The position numbers were made by a program, and so were the translations under genes. Shown piece after piece: positions 33,200-45,077 of a stretch of 64,000 nt of DNA. Each line of letters begins with the position of its first letter. Positions within the stretch are counted from its first letter, which is position 1. The notes below the pieces were generated by a model. That model searched no databases and was not told where the DNA came from. It worked only from the letters and a program-made list of their open reading frames with translations. The stretch comes from Poa pratensis (taxonomy: Eukaryota > Streptophyta > Magnoliopsida > Poales > Poaceae): the NCBI GenBank assembly GCA_947311845.1, contig CAMZMU010000075.1:24155421-24219420 (forward strand), read 5' to 3'.

Positions 33200-34783
33200 A
33201 AACATTAACGCACTTCTACAGTGCCATCTACTGTTCATGAACAGTATTCGCGCTATTTTTTTTTTTTGATGCACGTCGACGAGTAGATTCCATCCCCGTG
33301 ATCGGTTTCGAGATTGGTCGACTCTACCTCCTTAATTTTGGATCCAAAATCGTAAAAATATTTGCCGAAATTTGACAAATTCGTCGCACTCGGTCATCTG
33401 TTTGTCCCACGAGTAGATGTATATCATCCTTCCAAAAAACTTCAATGTTTTAACTTTTTTATTTTGATAAAACGGACCCCAGGAATAAAATATTTTTGCA
33501 TAAGAATCCCCGCGTACCTAAAACATTTTTGCAGCAAAATCTGTCGTCATAATATTTGACAAATTCAGCAACTATCTACCTAGCTCTTCACGCCGCTGCA
33601 GTAGTGCGCCTGCAAACCACTGCTGACGTCAATACGACTTCAGCGTTGGACCCAACTGTCAGAGACTCCCTCTTTTGGCAGGCATTTCCAGAAAAGAAAA
33701 AAAAAATCGCCCTCCCAAAAAATTTGAACTCCATAAAACGAAAAATGTTCTAAATTCAGTAACTTCAAATCTACACACCGAGGAAAAAAAATATATCAAA
33801 ACAATGACGAAAAAAATGCAACCTATTTTTCTAACGCTAACGAATTTGAAATTTTAATATCAACAAATTTCGATTTCGAACAACTTTCAAAACTGACCAT
33901 TTTGTAAATAGAAAATAATTCAGACCTCAACAGCTTCCTAATATGAATAATTTTTGGAAACTTAACATTTTTTTAAACGCAAACTTTTACTCAATTCCAA
34001 AAAAATTCAGACCTCAAATTTTTTTTTGAACGCGTAGATCGTCAAAAATAAATTAATGCTCAATTTGGTTATTATTTCTTCATAACCATAATATAACTTA
34101 TCTGATTAGAGTGCAACCAAACTTAAGGACTCCAAGTACGCTAACATATTTATAATTAAAATAACTTAAAACTCCCTAATAATGAAGCTAAATTAAAAAA
34201 TGCCTGAGCAAATAAATATTTAGACAACAATTACATGTAAACGGTAATATACCTTAGAACTCTCTAATAATGAAATTACACCTAACAATTGCCCGATCAA
34301 ATACATATTTGTACAAAATACAAATTCATTTTCTCTAAATATGTTTTGAATTTTAATTGAATTAAAAAAAAGCTCAAATAATGTAACATCTCCTACCATT
34401 GAATCAAATTAAATATTTAATACAAAACTCAAACATATTATACCAATTTGAAAAAGTTCCAATTTACAAATACTATAACTGAACTCACTCCAATTATGCA
34501 ACTCAAACTAATAAATATTCAACTTCAAATAAACCCACCTCAAATATGCGAATAAATACAAATAAACTGCAAACATATATCAAAAAATATCACAAAAAAA
34601 AAAATGATAACTACTTGCGGCATACGACCAAAATTCAAATATCAATATTCCAAAACTTCAAAAAATTGCTAACTCTTCACATTTAAACAGTTCTCAAATC
34701 TCCACAATTTTAAATATCTACATTTTTCAAATTTGCATTTTACCACACGGGTGCGGCGGTGCCGCCGCACCAAATTTACCTAG
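33200..34783 (+). mobile_element. Helitron, plus strand (5' end uncertain)
   Basis: Ends with a 22 nt hairpin GGTGCGGCGGTGCCGCCGCA plus CC (34750-34771), then AAATTTAC and CTAG at 34780-34783, followed by T. The sequence before it (ACCACACGGGTGCGGCGG, TTGCGGCATACGACC) is the inverse of the left-hand Helitron, so both belong to one family. No gene inside. The 5' boundary is estimated from shared sequence such as TGTTCATGAACAGT near 33230. Confidence 0.6.
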
Positions 34784-35280
34784 TTTTGGATCAAAGGGTA
34801 CCACTAAAACGGTTCAGAAGAAGCGATTTGGGCCGTGTCATTCATTCCATTTACGTTTTATGGCTGTTGAGCGTTCCAGCTGAACAATTCGAATGGATAC
34901 AGCTGAACAAAAACGAGGACCAGTAAGGATAGACCTCAGAATCACTCTCAAACAAAGAGGATTGATCTCAAGATACTATTACCTCTTCAAATAAACCAAG
35001 AGGACAATCTCAGCATCCCTCTCACAAAAACCAGGGACGATCTCAGCATGGCAACCACCAGTCTGTCCAAGATCACAATATGATTCATTTTCAGTCAGTC
35101 GCTACGAAACAACAGCGCAACCGAACCGTGCTCACACACAAACACTACAGGACACCAGCCAAAAGACTTAGAACAGAACAGGCGTGTCTCATCTCAGCCT
35201 GGACTTATTTATCTACATGCACCATATTCACAAGCAAGACCGTGCTACCCTCCTCCTCCTAGTAAGAGCCCTGGCGAGAG
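34784..35280. other. 3' flank of the WAPDVYDP gene
   Basis: No separate gene. The part close to 35280 is expected to be the 3' untranslated region of the minus-strand gene. Confidence 0.4.
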
Positions 35281-36720
35281 CTAGTAGCTTCGTCGAACAT
35301 CTCGTGCCCGAAGCCGCTTCCGTGGTTGGGTTCTTGGCCAATCCAGCACCTCAGGTTCCAGGTCGCCAAAATCATCAGGGGATGACGGCCTGAGAAACAA
35401 AAAGATCGTCAGCGTATTGACTTCACACGACCACCAAGGGTGAAACCACACGTAGTAAGAACTGCATGTACGTGGTCTTACCCAGGATCCTGGAGGGCAG
35501 GCGGATTATGGACCGCGTCGTGCAAGCCACTATTTTTGTCGCGTGATTTCCTCTTCTTCTTCTTCAGTTTCTGCTTGTTCTTCTCCTTCTTCCTGGACCT
35601 GGGACGCTGCTGGTGGCTCTTCACTGAATGGTCCACTGAGGTGACAGGGGGATCGTAGACATCTGGAGCCCACTTAACACGGCGGGCTTCAGTTGGCGAT
35701 GCTTCACCGCTTCTCTCACGGCCTCCTTTCATAGCAGAGACGAGCCTTGACGTCGGCTAGAAATTAATAGAAAGGAAATAGGAGTAAATAACTGGGAGTC
35801 AAACCAAGAATAAAACTGCATAACAGTATAAATCAGAATGCTGCCACAATTACATTACCATCTTATCATAAAGCCCCAGCTTAACTGTAGCAATACCACT
35901 ACACCAAGGATGGCAAGCCTAGACTGCTCGACTTAAGAATTTGATAGTCCCATCTGTACCAAATGCTTATAATTGGCTTCAGAATCAAAATAAACTGACT
36001 GAGCACATCAAACATGTCAACTAAAACTTTTGGAAATTCAGCACATATTATCACTGCTCTGAACATCTTAACATTTTTACCTGGAAAACCAATGATAGGG
36101 TATCATATCACAATATCTAATGCCCTACCCATTTTTCCTTTAACTAGTGGTTACTTAGATCCAGAGGACCCATTTGCCGTTCATAGATACTTTCTATGAC
36201 ACAGAATATGCTAACGCGATGCTGGCATAGCTAAACAAGACACAACATAATTTAAGAAGTATAAAGAGTGGCTACTCAGATCTGGAGAAACCCCTTTTCC
36301 GTCCATAGAAATACTTTCCATGACAATGAGTATGCTAATAAAATGCTAGGATAGCTAAAGAGAACAAAATATAATTTAACAAGTTCAACTCACCGGAACG
36401 GACGGCGAAGGCTCATAAGTTGAACATTCATTTGGTTCGCTGTATTCTGAAACTGCATGGGAGGTCACACCACATTCTTTGCCTCTTTTTATTCCTGAGC
36501 TGGGATAACCTGATATATCCACTTCGGTCTCTAAAGAACCACCATCCATGCATTGTTCATGAGTCCCATCCTGGCTGTGATAGAGTTCCCCGCAAGAACA
36601 CAGAGTCTGCCCTGCTGGAGGAAGTGCCTCCTCTAGCAGAACCGTGCCATTCTTGCCAACAGAAGCGATATCGTGATCCTCCATTGATACTCTTTCCGAA
36701 CCACAAGACAGATCACCCAT
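35281..36720 (-). CDS. Unnamed plant protein with WAPDVYDP motif, three coding exons
   Basis: Coding exons 36720-36394, 35756-35482 and 35389-35281 (711 nt, 236 residues), all joined by GT-AG introns with matching phases. The ATG at 36720 is the first in frame after an acceptor at 36738-36739; a 5' leader exon lies at 38461 and above. The N-terminal half is acidic and Ser/Cys-rich ([17 protein letters not shown]), the middle has [20 protein letters not shown], followed by a strongly basic Lys/Arg stretch (about residues 155-180) that could be a nuclear localisation signal. I know the WAPDVYDP motif from uncharacterised plant proteins but no function. The last exon could be read differently if its acceptor were shifted. 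A LINE now lies just upstream of the leader exon. Confidence 0.75.
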
Positions 36721-36931
36721 GAAGAAGTCGGTTGCCACTGCAGGGAACTAAGGAAGCAGTTAGATGTTGGCGACATCACAGAAACCATCTATCCTTAAGC
36801 TATAAAATTCATGGTTATCACCACTGTGTTAACTGTTAAAGGGGTTCTTCTTTGCTCGTGTCTATAATTCAGGGTGTCAAAAGAAGCAATGACAAGTACT
36901 AGTGGTTGATCTAACTTCCTACAAAATCGCA

Positions 36932-37650
36932 TCCAGCAAGGTTAAATTTAAAACATACTAGCTTCCCATGATGAATTGAATTTGTGGAACAAATTAACTA
37001 CATTGTGTCGATGATGTACGGTAGAGAGATTAGTAACAGGTACTACTAACTCAACATACTCCTACTACCAAAAAAGACAGTGCAAATGTCATACAGATAC
37101 AGGAGAATAATAAACCAGCAAAATCCTGCTATAATCATGCTCTTGGGGGCTGCTTTTACATTACCAGGAAAGAAGAAAACTACAGTGATCCTAAAACACC
37201 AGCAGCCAGTGATGTTCCATCTTGCTGTGCAGAGATTAACATCAGTAGCCAGTGATCCTAAAACTGCAAGGCTAGTTGACTGATCAAATTACCGACCAAC
37301 TCGCTGTTTGTCCAGCAAGGTTAACTTCAGAACAGACTAGTTCCGCATGACGTAATGAATATGCAGAAAAAATTAACTACATCGTGTCGACGATGGATGG
37401 CAGAGAGATTAGTAACACGTACCACTAACTCGAATTTGAATACCAGAAAATAGCAACGCAAATGTCATTACAGATATCAGGGAACAACGAACCAGCAGCA
37501 AAACTCCTGCTCTACCCATGCTCTCGTAGACTGCTGTTACGTTACCAGGAAGGAAGAGAACTACAGCGATCCTAAAACGCCAGTAGCAACTCAGTGATGT
37601 TCCACCTTGCTGTGTACGTACTTGGAGCTTAATCACTAGTCCCTGAACAG
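36932..37650. repeat. Tandem duplication, period 379 bp
   Basis: Copy 1 starts at CCAGCAAGGTTAA (about 36933), copy 2 at the same phrase (about 37312). Both go through GAGAGATTAGTAACA, TTACCAGGAA and CAGTGATGTTCCA. They are clearly diverged, so the duplication is old. It lies within the first intron of the minus-strand gene. Confidence 0.85.
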
Positions 37651-37767
37651 AACTCCCGAAGTGATCCCCGTTCCCCTGTTACTTTGGGAACTCTCCAGTC
37701 AGTTTCTGTTAAATTCTGCTCGTTTTACTATCGTAGATGGCTTGATTAATTATATGAACAAGCCAGG

Positions 37768-38353
37768 TAGGGGTGGGCATAAAAAACCGAAGACCGAAAA
37801 CCGAAACCGAAAAGACCGAGACCGAAACCGAAATGACCGAGACCGTAAAAACCGTTAAAAGTTTGGGTAGCAAATTAGAAAAGACCGAAATTAGATCAGA
37901 AATTCGGTCATCACTTATAAATAACCCGAATAGACCGAAAGACCGATTTTATTTTATTTTGAGTGAATTACGTACGGAAGCAGCCGGATTTGTGTGCCAG
38001 TCCAGCTTATGTGTACATCTAGTCTATAGGCCAACTACTAAACCAAGTATACCATCTAGTCTCTAGGCTCAACAACTGAGTATCCCAGCCCAGCGTACTG
38101 TAAATTTTCCCGTGCGCGAGAGACTAGTCGATCGCTTCTCACTTTCCCAGTCCCGGGCGCTGATTCCACTTCTTGCGCCCTATATTTTGGTCTATTTGGT
38201 CATGACCGAAGACCGGACCGAATAGACCGAAAACCGAAGAACAGAAAACCGAAAAGACCGAATTTATTACGGTTATCATTTCTGGATGATCGAAATTGTT
38301 AAAGACCGGAAAGACCGAACCGAACTAACGAAAAGACCGAACGCCCACCCCTA
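37768..38353. mobile_element. Non-autonomous hAT element, 586 bp
   Basis: TAGGGGTGGGCATAAAAAAC at the left and, inverted, TAGGGGTGGGCG at the right, with AAGCCAGG duplicated at 37760-37767 and 38354-38361. Both subterminal regions are filled with short GACCGAAA/ACCGAAA repeats, typical of subterminal motifs that hAT transposases bind. No coding sequence. Confidence 0.93.
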
Positions 38354-38460
38354 AAGCCAGGATCAGGCTAACTCCCCCAGATCACCGCATTATCCTCCCG
38401 TGCTATACCGTTGCGCAATCCAGCTCGTACAGGCGTAATTAAGCTGCACGTTTCTGTTAC

Positions 38461-38900
38461 CTGGGTTGGGTGGGATCAAACGCCCAACGGATCAGCGGAT
38501 CCAGCCCGCAACGAAAGCCAGTCAATCGAGAAATCCGCGCCGCGCTGATGGATGCGCGATGGGCGGATAGGAGCGAGCGAGTGAGGGCGGGGAGCGGAGG
38601 CGGGCGTTAGGTCGTACTGGCCGCGGGGATTAGCAGGTGAGGCGCGTCGGGAGAGGACACCTAGGAGGAGGAGGAGGAGGAGGAGAGCTGGGGGTGGCAA
38701 GAGAAGGAAGGGGTAGGGGGCTTGAGGCGGTGGGAGCAGGAGGCCGAAGGGACGAGGGCGTCGCCAAAGGGTGCGGCGCCCGGCACCGGCCGAATCGCAC
38801 GTTGGCCGGCGCGCGGGCCGCCGGAGGGGCGGCGAGGAGCCGGCGAGGCGGTTGGTCGGAGGTGGTGCCGGCGGGGGTGAGATGAGATCTGGATGGATGG
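38461..38900 (-). other. 5' leader exon of the WAPDVYDP gene (start approximate)
   Basis: GC-rich sequence ending in a good splice donor. C/T-rich phrases near 38890-38920 on the minus strand look like a transcription start area. Long overlapping frames here are due to composition. The exact start is not visible. Confidence 0.45.
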
Positions 38901-39019
38901 GTGGAAGGTTGAGTTGGAAATGGAGTGTGGGAAGACGACGACGACCGAGACGGATATACGTAGGCGTGTCGGAAATATCCACAGCACTGTCTATATGTTG
39001 GACTAGCCTGGGCATGGGC

Positions 39020-39551
39020 GGGGCTCAACTTGCTTGCCTCCATGGCGACTGCCTCCGTGACGACTGGCGAAATGTCGTAATACACCTTTCTTCTTCCTCA
39101 TCCTTTCCCAATCCCTCAATCTCTCCTCCAATCTTCCTCCCGCTGATTCATCTTTTCTGGTTTGCCTCTAAACTTATCTCATTCCAATCCTGTTTCGAGC
39201 CTTTCCTCCTTCCTCCCAAGTGTCCTGTTTCCCTTGGTGGGCTGTGTCTCGTAACTTGGTTTTGAATCTGCTAATTTCTTGCTAGCTTCAACTCCTCTAG
39301 CCTATTGATCAACCGGATCTACTCTTTCTCAAGCAAAATCAGTAGATCGGTGGTTCCACTGCTGGGAACAACAAACGCCTGGGTGTGGGGAACGGAAGCT
39401 GTGGGAATAGCTGCCTACTGCTGACGGTCGAGGCTACCGGCTGGAGCTACGGTCACAGGTACCCAATCCATCGACAACCAGCTCTTCATCTACTAGGGAA
39501 ATCGCTTTTGTCCTCCCATACGGCCGGAAGGGAACCTCATCGGGAGGATCT
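39020..39551 (+). other. LINE leader, ORF1 apparently missing
   Basis: Begins right after the target duplication. A short frame (MATASVTTGEMS) and C/T-rich sequence fill the first half; the second half (from about 39345) resembles the Gly-rich end of a plant LINE ORF1 only in composition. The size leaves no room for a full ORF1. Confidence 0.5.
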
Positions 39552-41218
39552 ATGAATCTCTTAGCCTTAAATTGTCGGGGTTGTGCGGGGATTGCAGCAA
39601 TACAAGAAATTCACCAACTGGTGGAGCTTTACAAACCAAAGGTGGTTTTTCTTTCTGAGACAAAGATGTGTGCCAAGCGCTCTGAGAGATTGCGATGGCA
39701 GTTGGGCTTTCAGAATGCTTTTGCTGTGGATTGCTCTAAGATCAGTAGTGGTGGTCTAGTAATGTTTTGGACAAATGAACTCAGTGTGCGACTTAAAGGT
39801 TACAACAAGTCATGTATCGATGTGTGGATTACTGATGGTTCAGGAGGCGGTGAGTGGAGATTCACTGAATTTTATGGTGAACCGAAGCGACAACTAAGAA
39901 ATGAATCATGGTGCCTCTTAAAATTTCTTCGACATTCATCCACCCTCCCATGGATATGTGCGGGAGACTTCAACGAAGTACTCACAGCAGAAGAACACTT
40001 TGGAAGAAATGGCTGGGAGGAGTGGATTGCAGGATTCAAGGAGGCAATAGAATACTGCAACTTTACTGATCTTGGGTATTCAGGTTTGCCATATACCTGG
40101 GATAACCGGCAAGAGGGTGACAATAATGTGAAAGTAAGACTTGATAGGGCTCTTGCAGATGAGAAGTTCTTGGATCGATTTGGCACAAGCACGGTCACTC
40201 ATATTCAGCTCGCCGGATCTGACCATTGTGCGTTACTAATTAAAATTGGGGATTGTATTTCTTCTGGAGCTGGAGGGGGTCGATATCAATTCAAGTATGA
40301 AAACATGTGGCGCCGTGATCCATCTTACTTTCAGTTGGTTAATTCCTCCTGGGTCTCTACCGGGCAGAATATGCAAGATATTGTAATGGCTTTGGGGAGT
40401 ATGCAGGTGGCACTACGCAACTGGAGTTATAACACATTTGGATCAGTACGAGCAGAACTGAAGAAGCTGCGCACCAGACTTGAGAAGATTCGTACCCGAA
40501 GTTTATACTCAGGACCTACAAAGGAAGAAAGAGATGTACTGACACGCATATCCGAATTACTAGCTCGGGAGGAGATTATGATGAGACAACGGTCCAGAGT
40601 GCAGTGGCTAAAAGAAGGCGACCGGAACACGTCGTTCTTTCAAGCTAAATGTAAACAACGCAAAAGGCAAAATTTCATCCAGTCTTTGAGGAGAGAGGAT
40701 GGAGTTATCTGCCATGAACAAAAGGAGTTACAGGTGATGGCTACAAACTACTTCTCTACCTTATTCACTGCTCAAAATGACCTTCGGCCAGAAGAGGTAG
40801 TTCACCATGTACCTCGCAAAATATCGGATGAAATGAATAACAAATTATGCAGTCCATTTATTGACAAGGAAGTAGAACATGCGCTTTTCATGATGAAACC
40901 CAACAAATCCCCGGGCCCTGATGGTTTCACGGCTGGATTTTTTCAAACACACTGGGATATTTTGAAGAAGGATGTGTGTGCAGCTGTGATAAACTTCTTG
41001 AATGGCGGAATTTTCCCTGAAGAGATGAACTCGACGATCCTAGTGTTGATCCCAAAGGTGAGACATCCTCAGTCACTTTCTGAATATAGGCCTATTTCTT
41101 TATGCAATGTCATATACAAAATTTGCTCTAAAGTACTTGCAAATCGTTTACAAATCATTTTGAATGAGATCATATCCCCTGAGCAAAGTGCTTTTATACC
41201 GGGACGACTTATTACAGA
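39552..41218 (+). pseudogene. LINE ORF2, N-terminal half (endonuclease and start of RT)
   Basis: Starts ATG with NLLALNCRGCAG. The apurinic/apyrimidinic-like endonuclease is complete, with SETK, GDFNEV, YTWDN and GSDHC in order over about residues 1-230; it nicks target DNA. The first reverse transcriptase blocks follow: NKSPGPDGFTAGFFQ, YRPISLCNVIYKI and AFIPGR. The frame is cut after LIT by the Sirevirus LTR and reads on into LTR sequence until a stop at 41288. The matching second half starts at 53058, and the reading frame fits exactly across the insertion. Confidence 0.92.
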
Positions 41219-42522
41219 TGAAAGGACATATTTTATGTCCCCTATGTTTTGTGTGTTAGGCAACAACACTAGGAATTATTTAATATAATGTTAAGTGGTG
41301 CAGGAATGAAATGATACAATTACACTTTGCATCGAAACAACCAGACAAGAAAAAGAAGCTTACATTTGCCAGTCCAGTCCGGAGTCTCCGGGCTACTTGA
41401 CCGGAGTCTCCGGCCAATTCGAAACACTGGAGCAAATGCTACTCAGGACGGCAGCCGCTGTATGGGGTGCGGAGTTACCCCGGAGTAATACCGGAGTTTC
41501 CGCACCGGCCGGAGTTTCCGGTCCAGCGGTCCGGAGTCTCCGCCCCAGACAAGATTTTTGAATCGAAGAAATTCCACGACGGCGCGTGCGGTATGGGGCC
41601 CGGAGTCACCCCGGAGTAGGTCCGGAGTTTCCGGCCATACCGGAGTTTCCGGCCTCCCTGACCGGAGTTTCCGGCCTGCTGAGAAGATGAGCTACGCAGA
41701 AGCTGCTGCTAAATCAGTCCGGAGTTTCCGCTCAGTCCGGAGTTTCCGGTCTCCCTGACCGGAGTCTCCGGACTTAGTGGACAGAAAAACGGCTAGTTTT
41801 CTGGAGGGGTATAAATACCCCTCCACCTACCTCCAGCTCTTAGCTCGCCCAGATCTGAAGTACACCATTGTTGCAAGCTCAAGAATCACTAGATCTCCCA
41901 ATCCCTCCACCCAAACTCGTTGATCTTTGGAGGATTGAAGGAGAAGGCCCGGATCTACTACTTCACCAAAGAGTTCTTCATTTCCCCTTCATTCACTTGA
42001 GGGATTCGAGCCTAGGGTTTCCACTAGGAAAACCTAGGCATCTTGTTGTTCTCACTTGCTTGTTACTTTTGTGTAGCAGGTGTTGTGGTGATTGAGAGCC
42101 CCAATCCTTTTGTGGGTTGAGCCTCAAGTTGTTGTAACGAGCTTTTGTGCTCCGGATTCCGCTTGGAGGATTCCGATAAAGAAAGGTGGACCGAGCTTTT
42201 GTGCGAGGTTCATCGGAGAATAGGGTGAGCCTTTTGTGGCATCTTGAGTTTGAACTCACACCCCTCCAACGAGACGTACTCCCCTAAAAAGGAGGAACTC
42301 GGGAATACATCTTGTCTCCGCGTGCTTTCCTATCGGTTATCCTTTCTAGTTATTTACTACTTGTATCTTATCTTGTTTAGACTTAACTTGTCATATAGGT
42401 AAATTCACCATAGTTGCATATCTAGAGAATTTACCTTTTAGTCAAGCCTTAATCGAAAAAGAATTAAAAATTGGAGTAGCACCTATTCACCCCCCCCTCT
42501 AGGTGGCCATACGATCCTTTCA
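41219..42522 (+). repeat. Sirevirus 5' LTR
   Basis: TGAAAGGACATATTTTATGT to ATACGATCCTTTCA, 1304 bp. GGGGTATAAATACCCCTCC near 41806 is a TATA box within an inverted repeat and the likely promoter. It carries the CCGGAG palindrome array. Confidence 0.95.
41379..41771 (+). repeat. Palindromic CCGGAGTCTCCGG array in 5' LTR
   Basis: About a dozen copies of CCGGAGTCTCCGG or CCGGAGTTTCCGG, irregularly spaced, upstream of the TATA box. The same array is at 51898-52291 in the 3' LTR. Confidence 0.9.
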
Positions 42523-42524
42523 AT

Positions 42525-42536
42525 TGGTATCAGAGC
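42525..42536 (+). other. Primer binding site, initiator-Met tRNA
   Basis: TGGTATCAGAGC, two bases after the LTR end. Confidence 0.93.
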
Positions 42537-42574
42537 CTCGGCTCTTTATTCGGGCTTAACCGCCTAAGAGAAAT

Positions 42575-44835
42575 ATGGCCTTCGATGCCGATGGGAACCC
42601 TCTTGCTCTTCCGGCCACTTCGGTTTCCATGGAGGACTTCACTAACTTGAAGACCTCTATGGAAACCAAAATGGATGAGTTGCGTGAAATGATGGCAAAA
42701 CTCACGGAAGCAAAGGTAACCGCATCACCTCCTTCTCTGGAGATTCCTCAAGTGGAGTTAAAGGAGAACGAGGATAAAGGGGATCCGGGGGTGGACCAAA
42801 TAAAAATGAATCCCCATCTAAACACCTAATGGGAAAGGAGAACATGCTAGAGTTCCTTTTGCATACTCTCCCGACCTACCTATCCCTCATCCTCCTATTC
42901 ACTTAAGAGGAGCACCACCTAGTCTTAATGCATCCTCTTTTACTCATTGGCAATCTTCTATGAAATCTCACTTGAAAAGTGGTTGCATAGGTCTTTGGAA
43001 GATCATTGTTGATGGATACAAGGCGGTGGATGAAAATGATTTGACAAGGCGAGAAGAAGTTGAAGCTCAACTAAATGCCACCGCTCTTGATGTGATCCGT
43101 GTTGCGGTGGGTGAGAAGAACATTCATCACATCGAAGATTGCACCACCGCTAAGGAAGCATGGGCATCTCTCACGGAGGTGTTCGTTGGAAATGAGAGCA
43201 TGAGGAGAAATAGATATGAAGCCATGAGCAATCAAATTGAAGGCTTCTACAAGAAAGATGATGAAACTCATGAGGAGATGTATCAAAGGCTCAAGGCTCT
43301 TGCTTCCGCATATAGAGACCTTGGTGCTAAACATGTGGATGATACTTACATCAAGAGGAAGTATGTGAATGCCCTCATGCCGTTTGAAGAGACCGACTTG
43401 AAGAGTCTCCAAGGAAAGCACAACTATGACACCTTGACCTCAAATGAAGTCATGCAAGAGATGCAATCTACAAGGTCCAAGCCCAAATTGCTAGAGACTC
43501 TCGTGCCCGAGCTATTGGAATGGCCCAAAGCTCCTCACTTGCTTTGAAGGCCAAGGTGGTGGAACAAGATGAAGACCAAGATCATGAAGAGGGAAGTTAC
43601 TTGCACCCGATGAACTCTTGAGTGCTCATAGAGATTATGTGGCTCTCATGGCAAAGACCTTTTGGAAGAATCCATCAAAAGCTAAAGCTTATGTGGATCA
43701 AAAGCACAAATCAAGTGGTTACAAGGTGGGCAACCCAAAAATGAAGACTTGCTTCAATTGCCAAGATCAATTCCACTATGTTGCCAAATGCCCTTATAAG
43801 AACCGTGAAGAACATGGAGGAAGACTCATTCTCAAGGAAGCTTCAAGTTCTTCTCCCAGAAGCCTTACTTCAAGAAGTTCATCTCCAACAAGAAGCTACC
43901 TTCCAAGTGTTGGTGGTACAAGAAGAATATATGTCCGGGGAGGAGAGTGATGAAGAAGAAACAACCACAAGTGGAGTGGCCGCTTTAGCCATTGCTTCAT
44001 CGACAACCCCTTCTCTCTTTGAATCCCCCAATGATAATGTCACCACCAAATACGCTACGTGCCTCATGGCCAAGCTCTCCGAGGTACCACCTTCCCTCCT
44101 TCTAAGACTATGAATGAAATGCATGAACTTATGAGTCTTAGAGTTAAGGAAGAAAATGTTGCTTTGGATTTCTTGATGACTAACTTGCAAGGTGAATGCA
44201 AGATTCGGCTTGAGATTCTTATGATCAATATAGCATGGCACAAGATCTCCTAGAAGAAAAGGGGAGACTTGAAAGAGAATATGCTAATGAGATCGCTTCC
44301 CTTACCATGGCTATTGAGGAAGAGCATGAGCTTCGAGTTTCTCTTGAGGAGAAGCTTGAGAATATTGATGAATCTCAAAATGAAACTCTTTCTAAAATCA
44401 TTAAAGAACGTGACCATGCTATTGCTAAATACAAGTTTTAGAGAAACAAAAGGTCGTATTTGGTGTTGGTCATAATAGACTAGCCGAAGAGCTAGAGATG
44501 CTCACCAAGGCTCACAAGGCCTTGGAGAGTGAACACTCTACTCTCACAAGTCTTTTGAACAACTTCAAATACAATCTACTAAAATTGATGTACCTAGTTC
44601 CTCCACTTCTTCTTGTGATCATGCAAATGTCATTGAGGAAAATGCTAGGTTGAAGGATGAGCTTGCCAAGGCCTCTAGCCCTCAAGGTGAGAAACCTCTT
44701 TATGAGCTCTTGCAAGCGCAAAAGCTACACATAGGGAAGAGGGCCTTGGTTATGTTGCCAAGAAGAAAAGAAGAACAAGAACAAGAAGAAGGCCAAGCCC
44801 GCACAAGCAAAAGAGACTACCATTGCGAGTGGTGA
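42575..44835 (+). pseudogene. Sirevirus gag, several frameshifts
   Basis: Begins ATG at 42575 (MAFDADGNPLALPATSVSME). The capsid-type region (DUF4219/UBN2-like: WQSSMKSHLKSGCIGLWKII, KEAWASL, YKKDDETHEEMYQRLKAL) is in another frame from about 42830. The zinc knuckle CFNCQDQFHYVAKC (about 43750) is in a third frame. An acidic segment (SGEESDEEE) and a coiled-coil tail (EEEHELRVSLEEKLENIDES) follow in others. Each change of frame could be one missing or extra base. In intact relatives this would be one protein of more than 700 residues that packages the RNA. Confidence 0.85.
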
Positions 44836-45077
44836 TGCCACAAGGGGCAATGCCACTCACAATGACTTTGCGGGAAAATACAACCCTTCATATGTTCTTA
44901 TGAAATCATAGATGGTTGTGTTTTTGCTAAATATGTTGGCACTTCATATGGAGATGATTATCACTATGCTATTTGGGTTCCAAAGACCCTTGTGACTAAC
45001 AAAAGAGGACCCATTCACAATGGGTACCTAAAACAAAGACTTGATTCTTGTAGGACTTTTCTTCCGGTGGATCTTCA

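Larger units (their letters stand above)
36738..38460 (-). other. First intron of the WAPDVYDP gene
   Basis: Donor at 38459-38460 (CCCAG then GTAAC on the minus strand), acceptor AG at 36738-36739. It contains a tandem duplication and a hAT element, described separately. Confidence 0.65.

Noticed and set aside
38476..39085. Two long minus-strand frames (179 and 151 codons)
   Set aside because: They are Pro/Ser/Arg-rich composition frames, and one crosses the LINE insertion boundary; the region fits a leader exon better.
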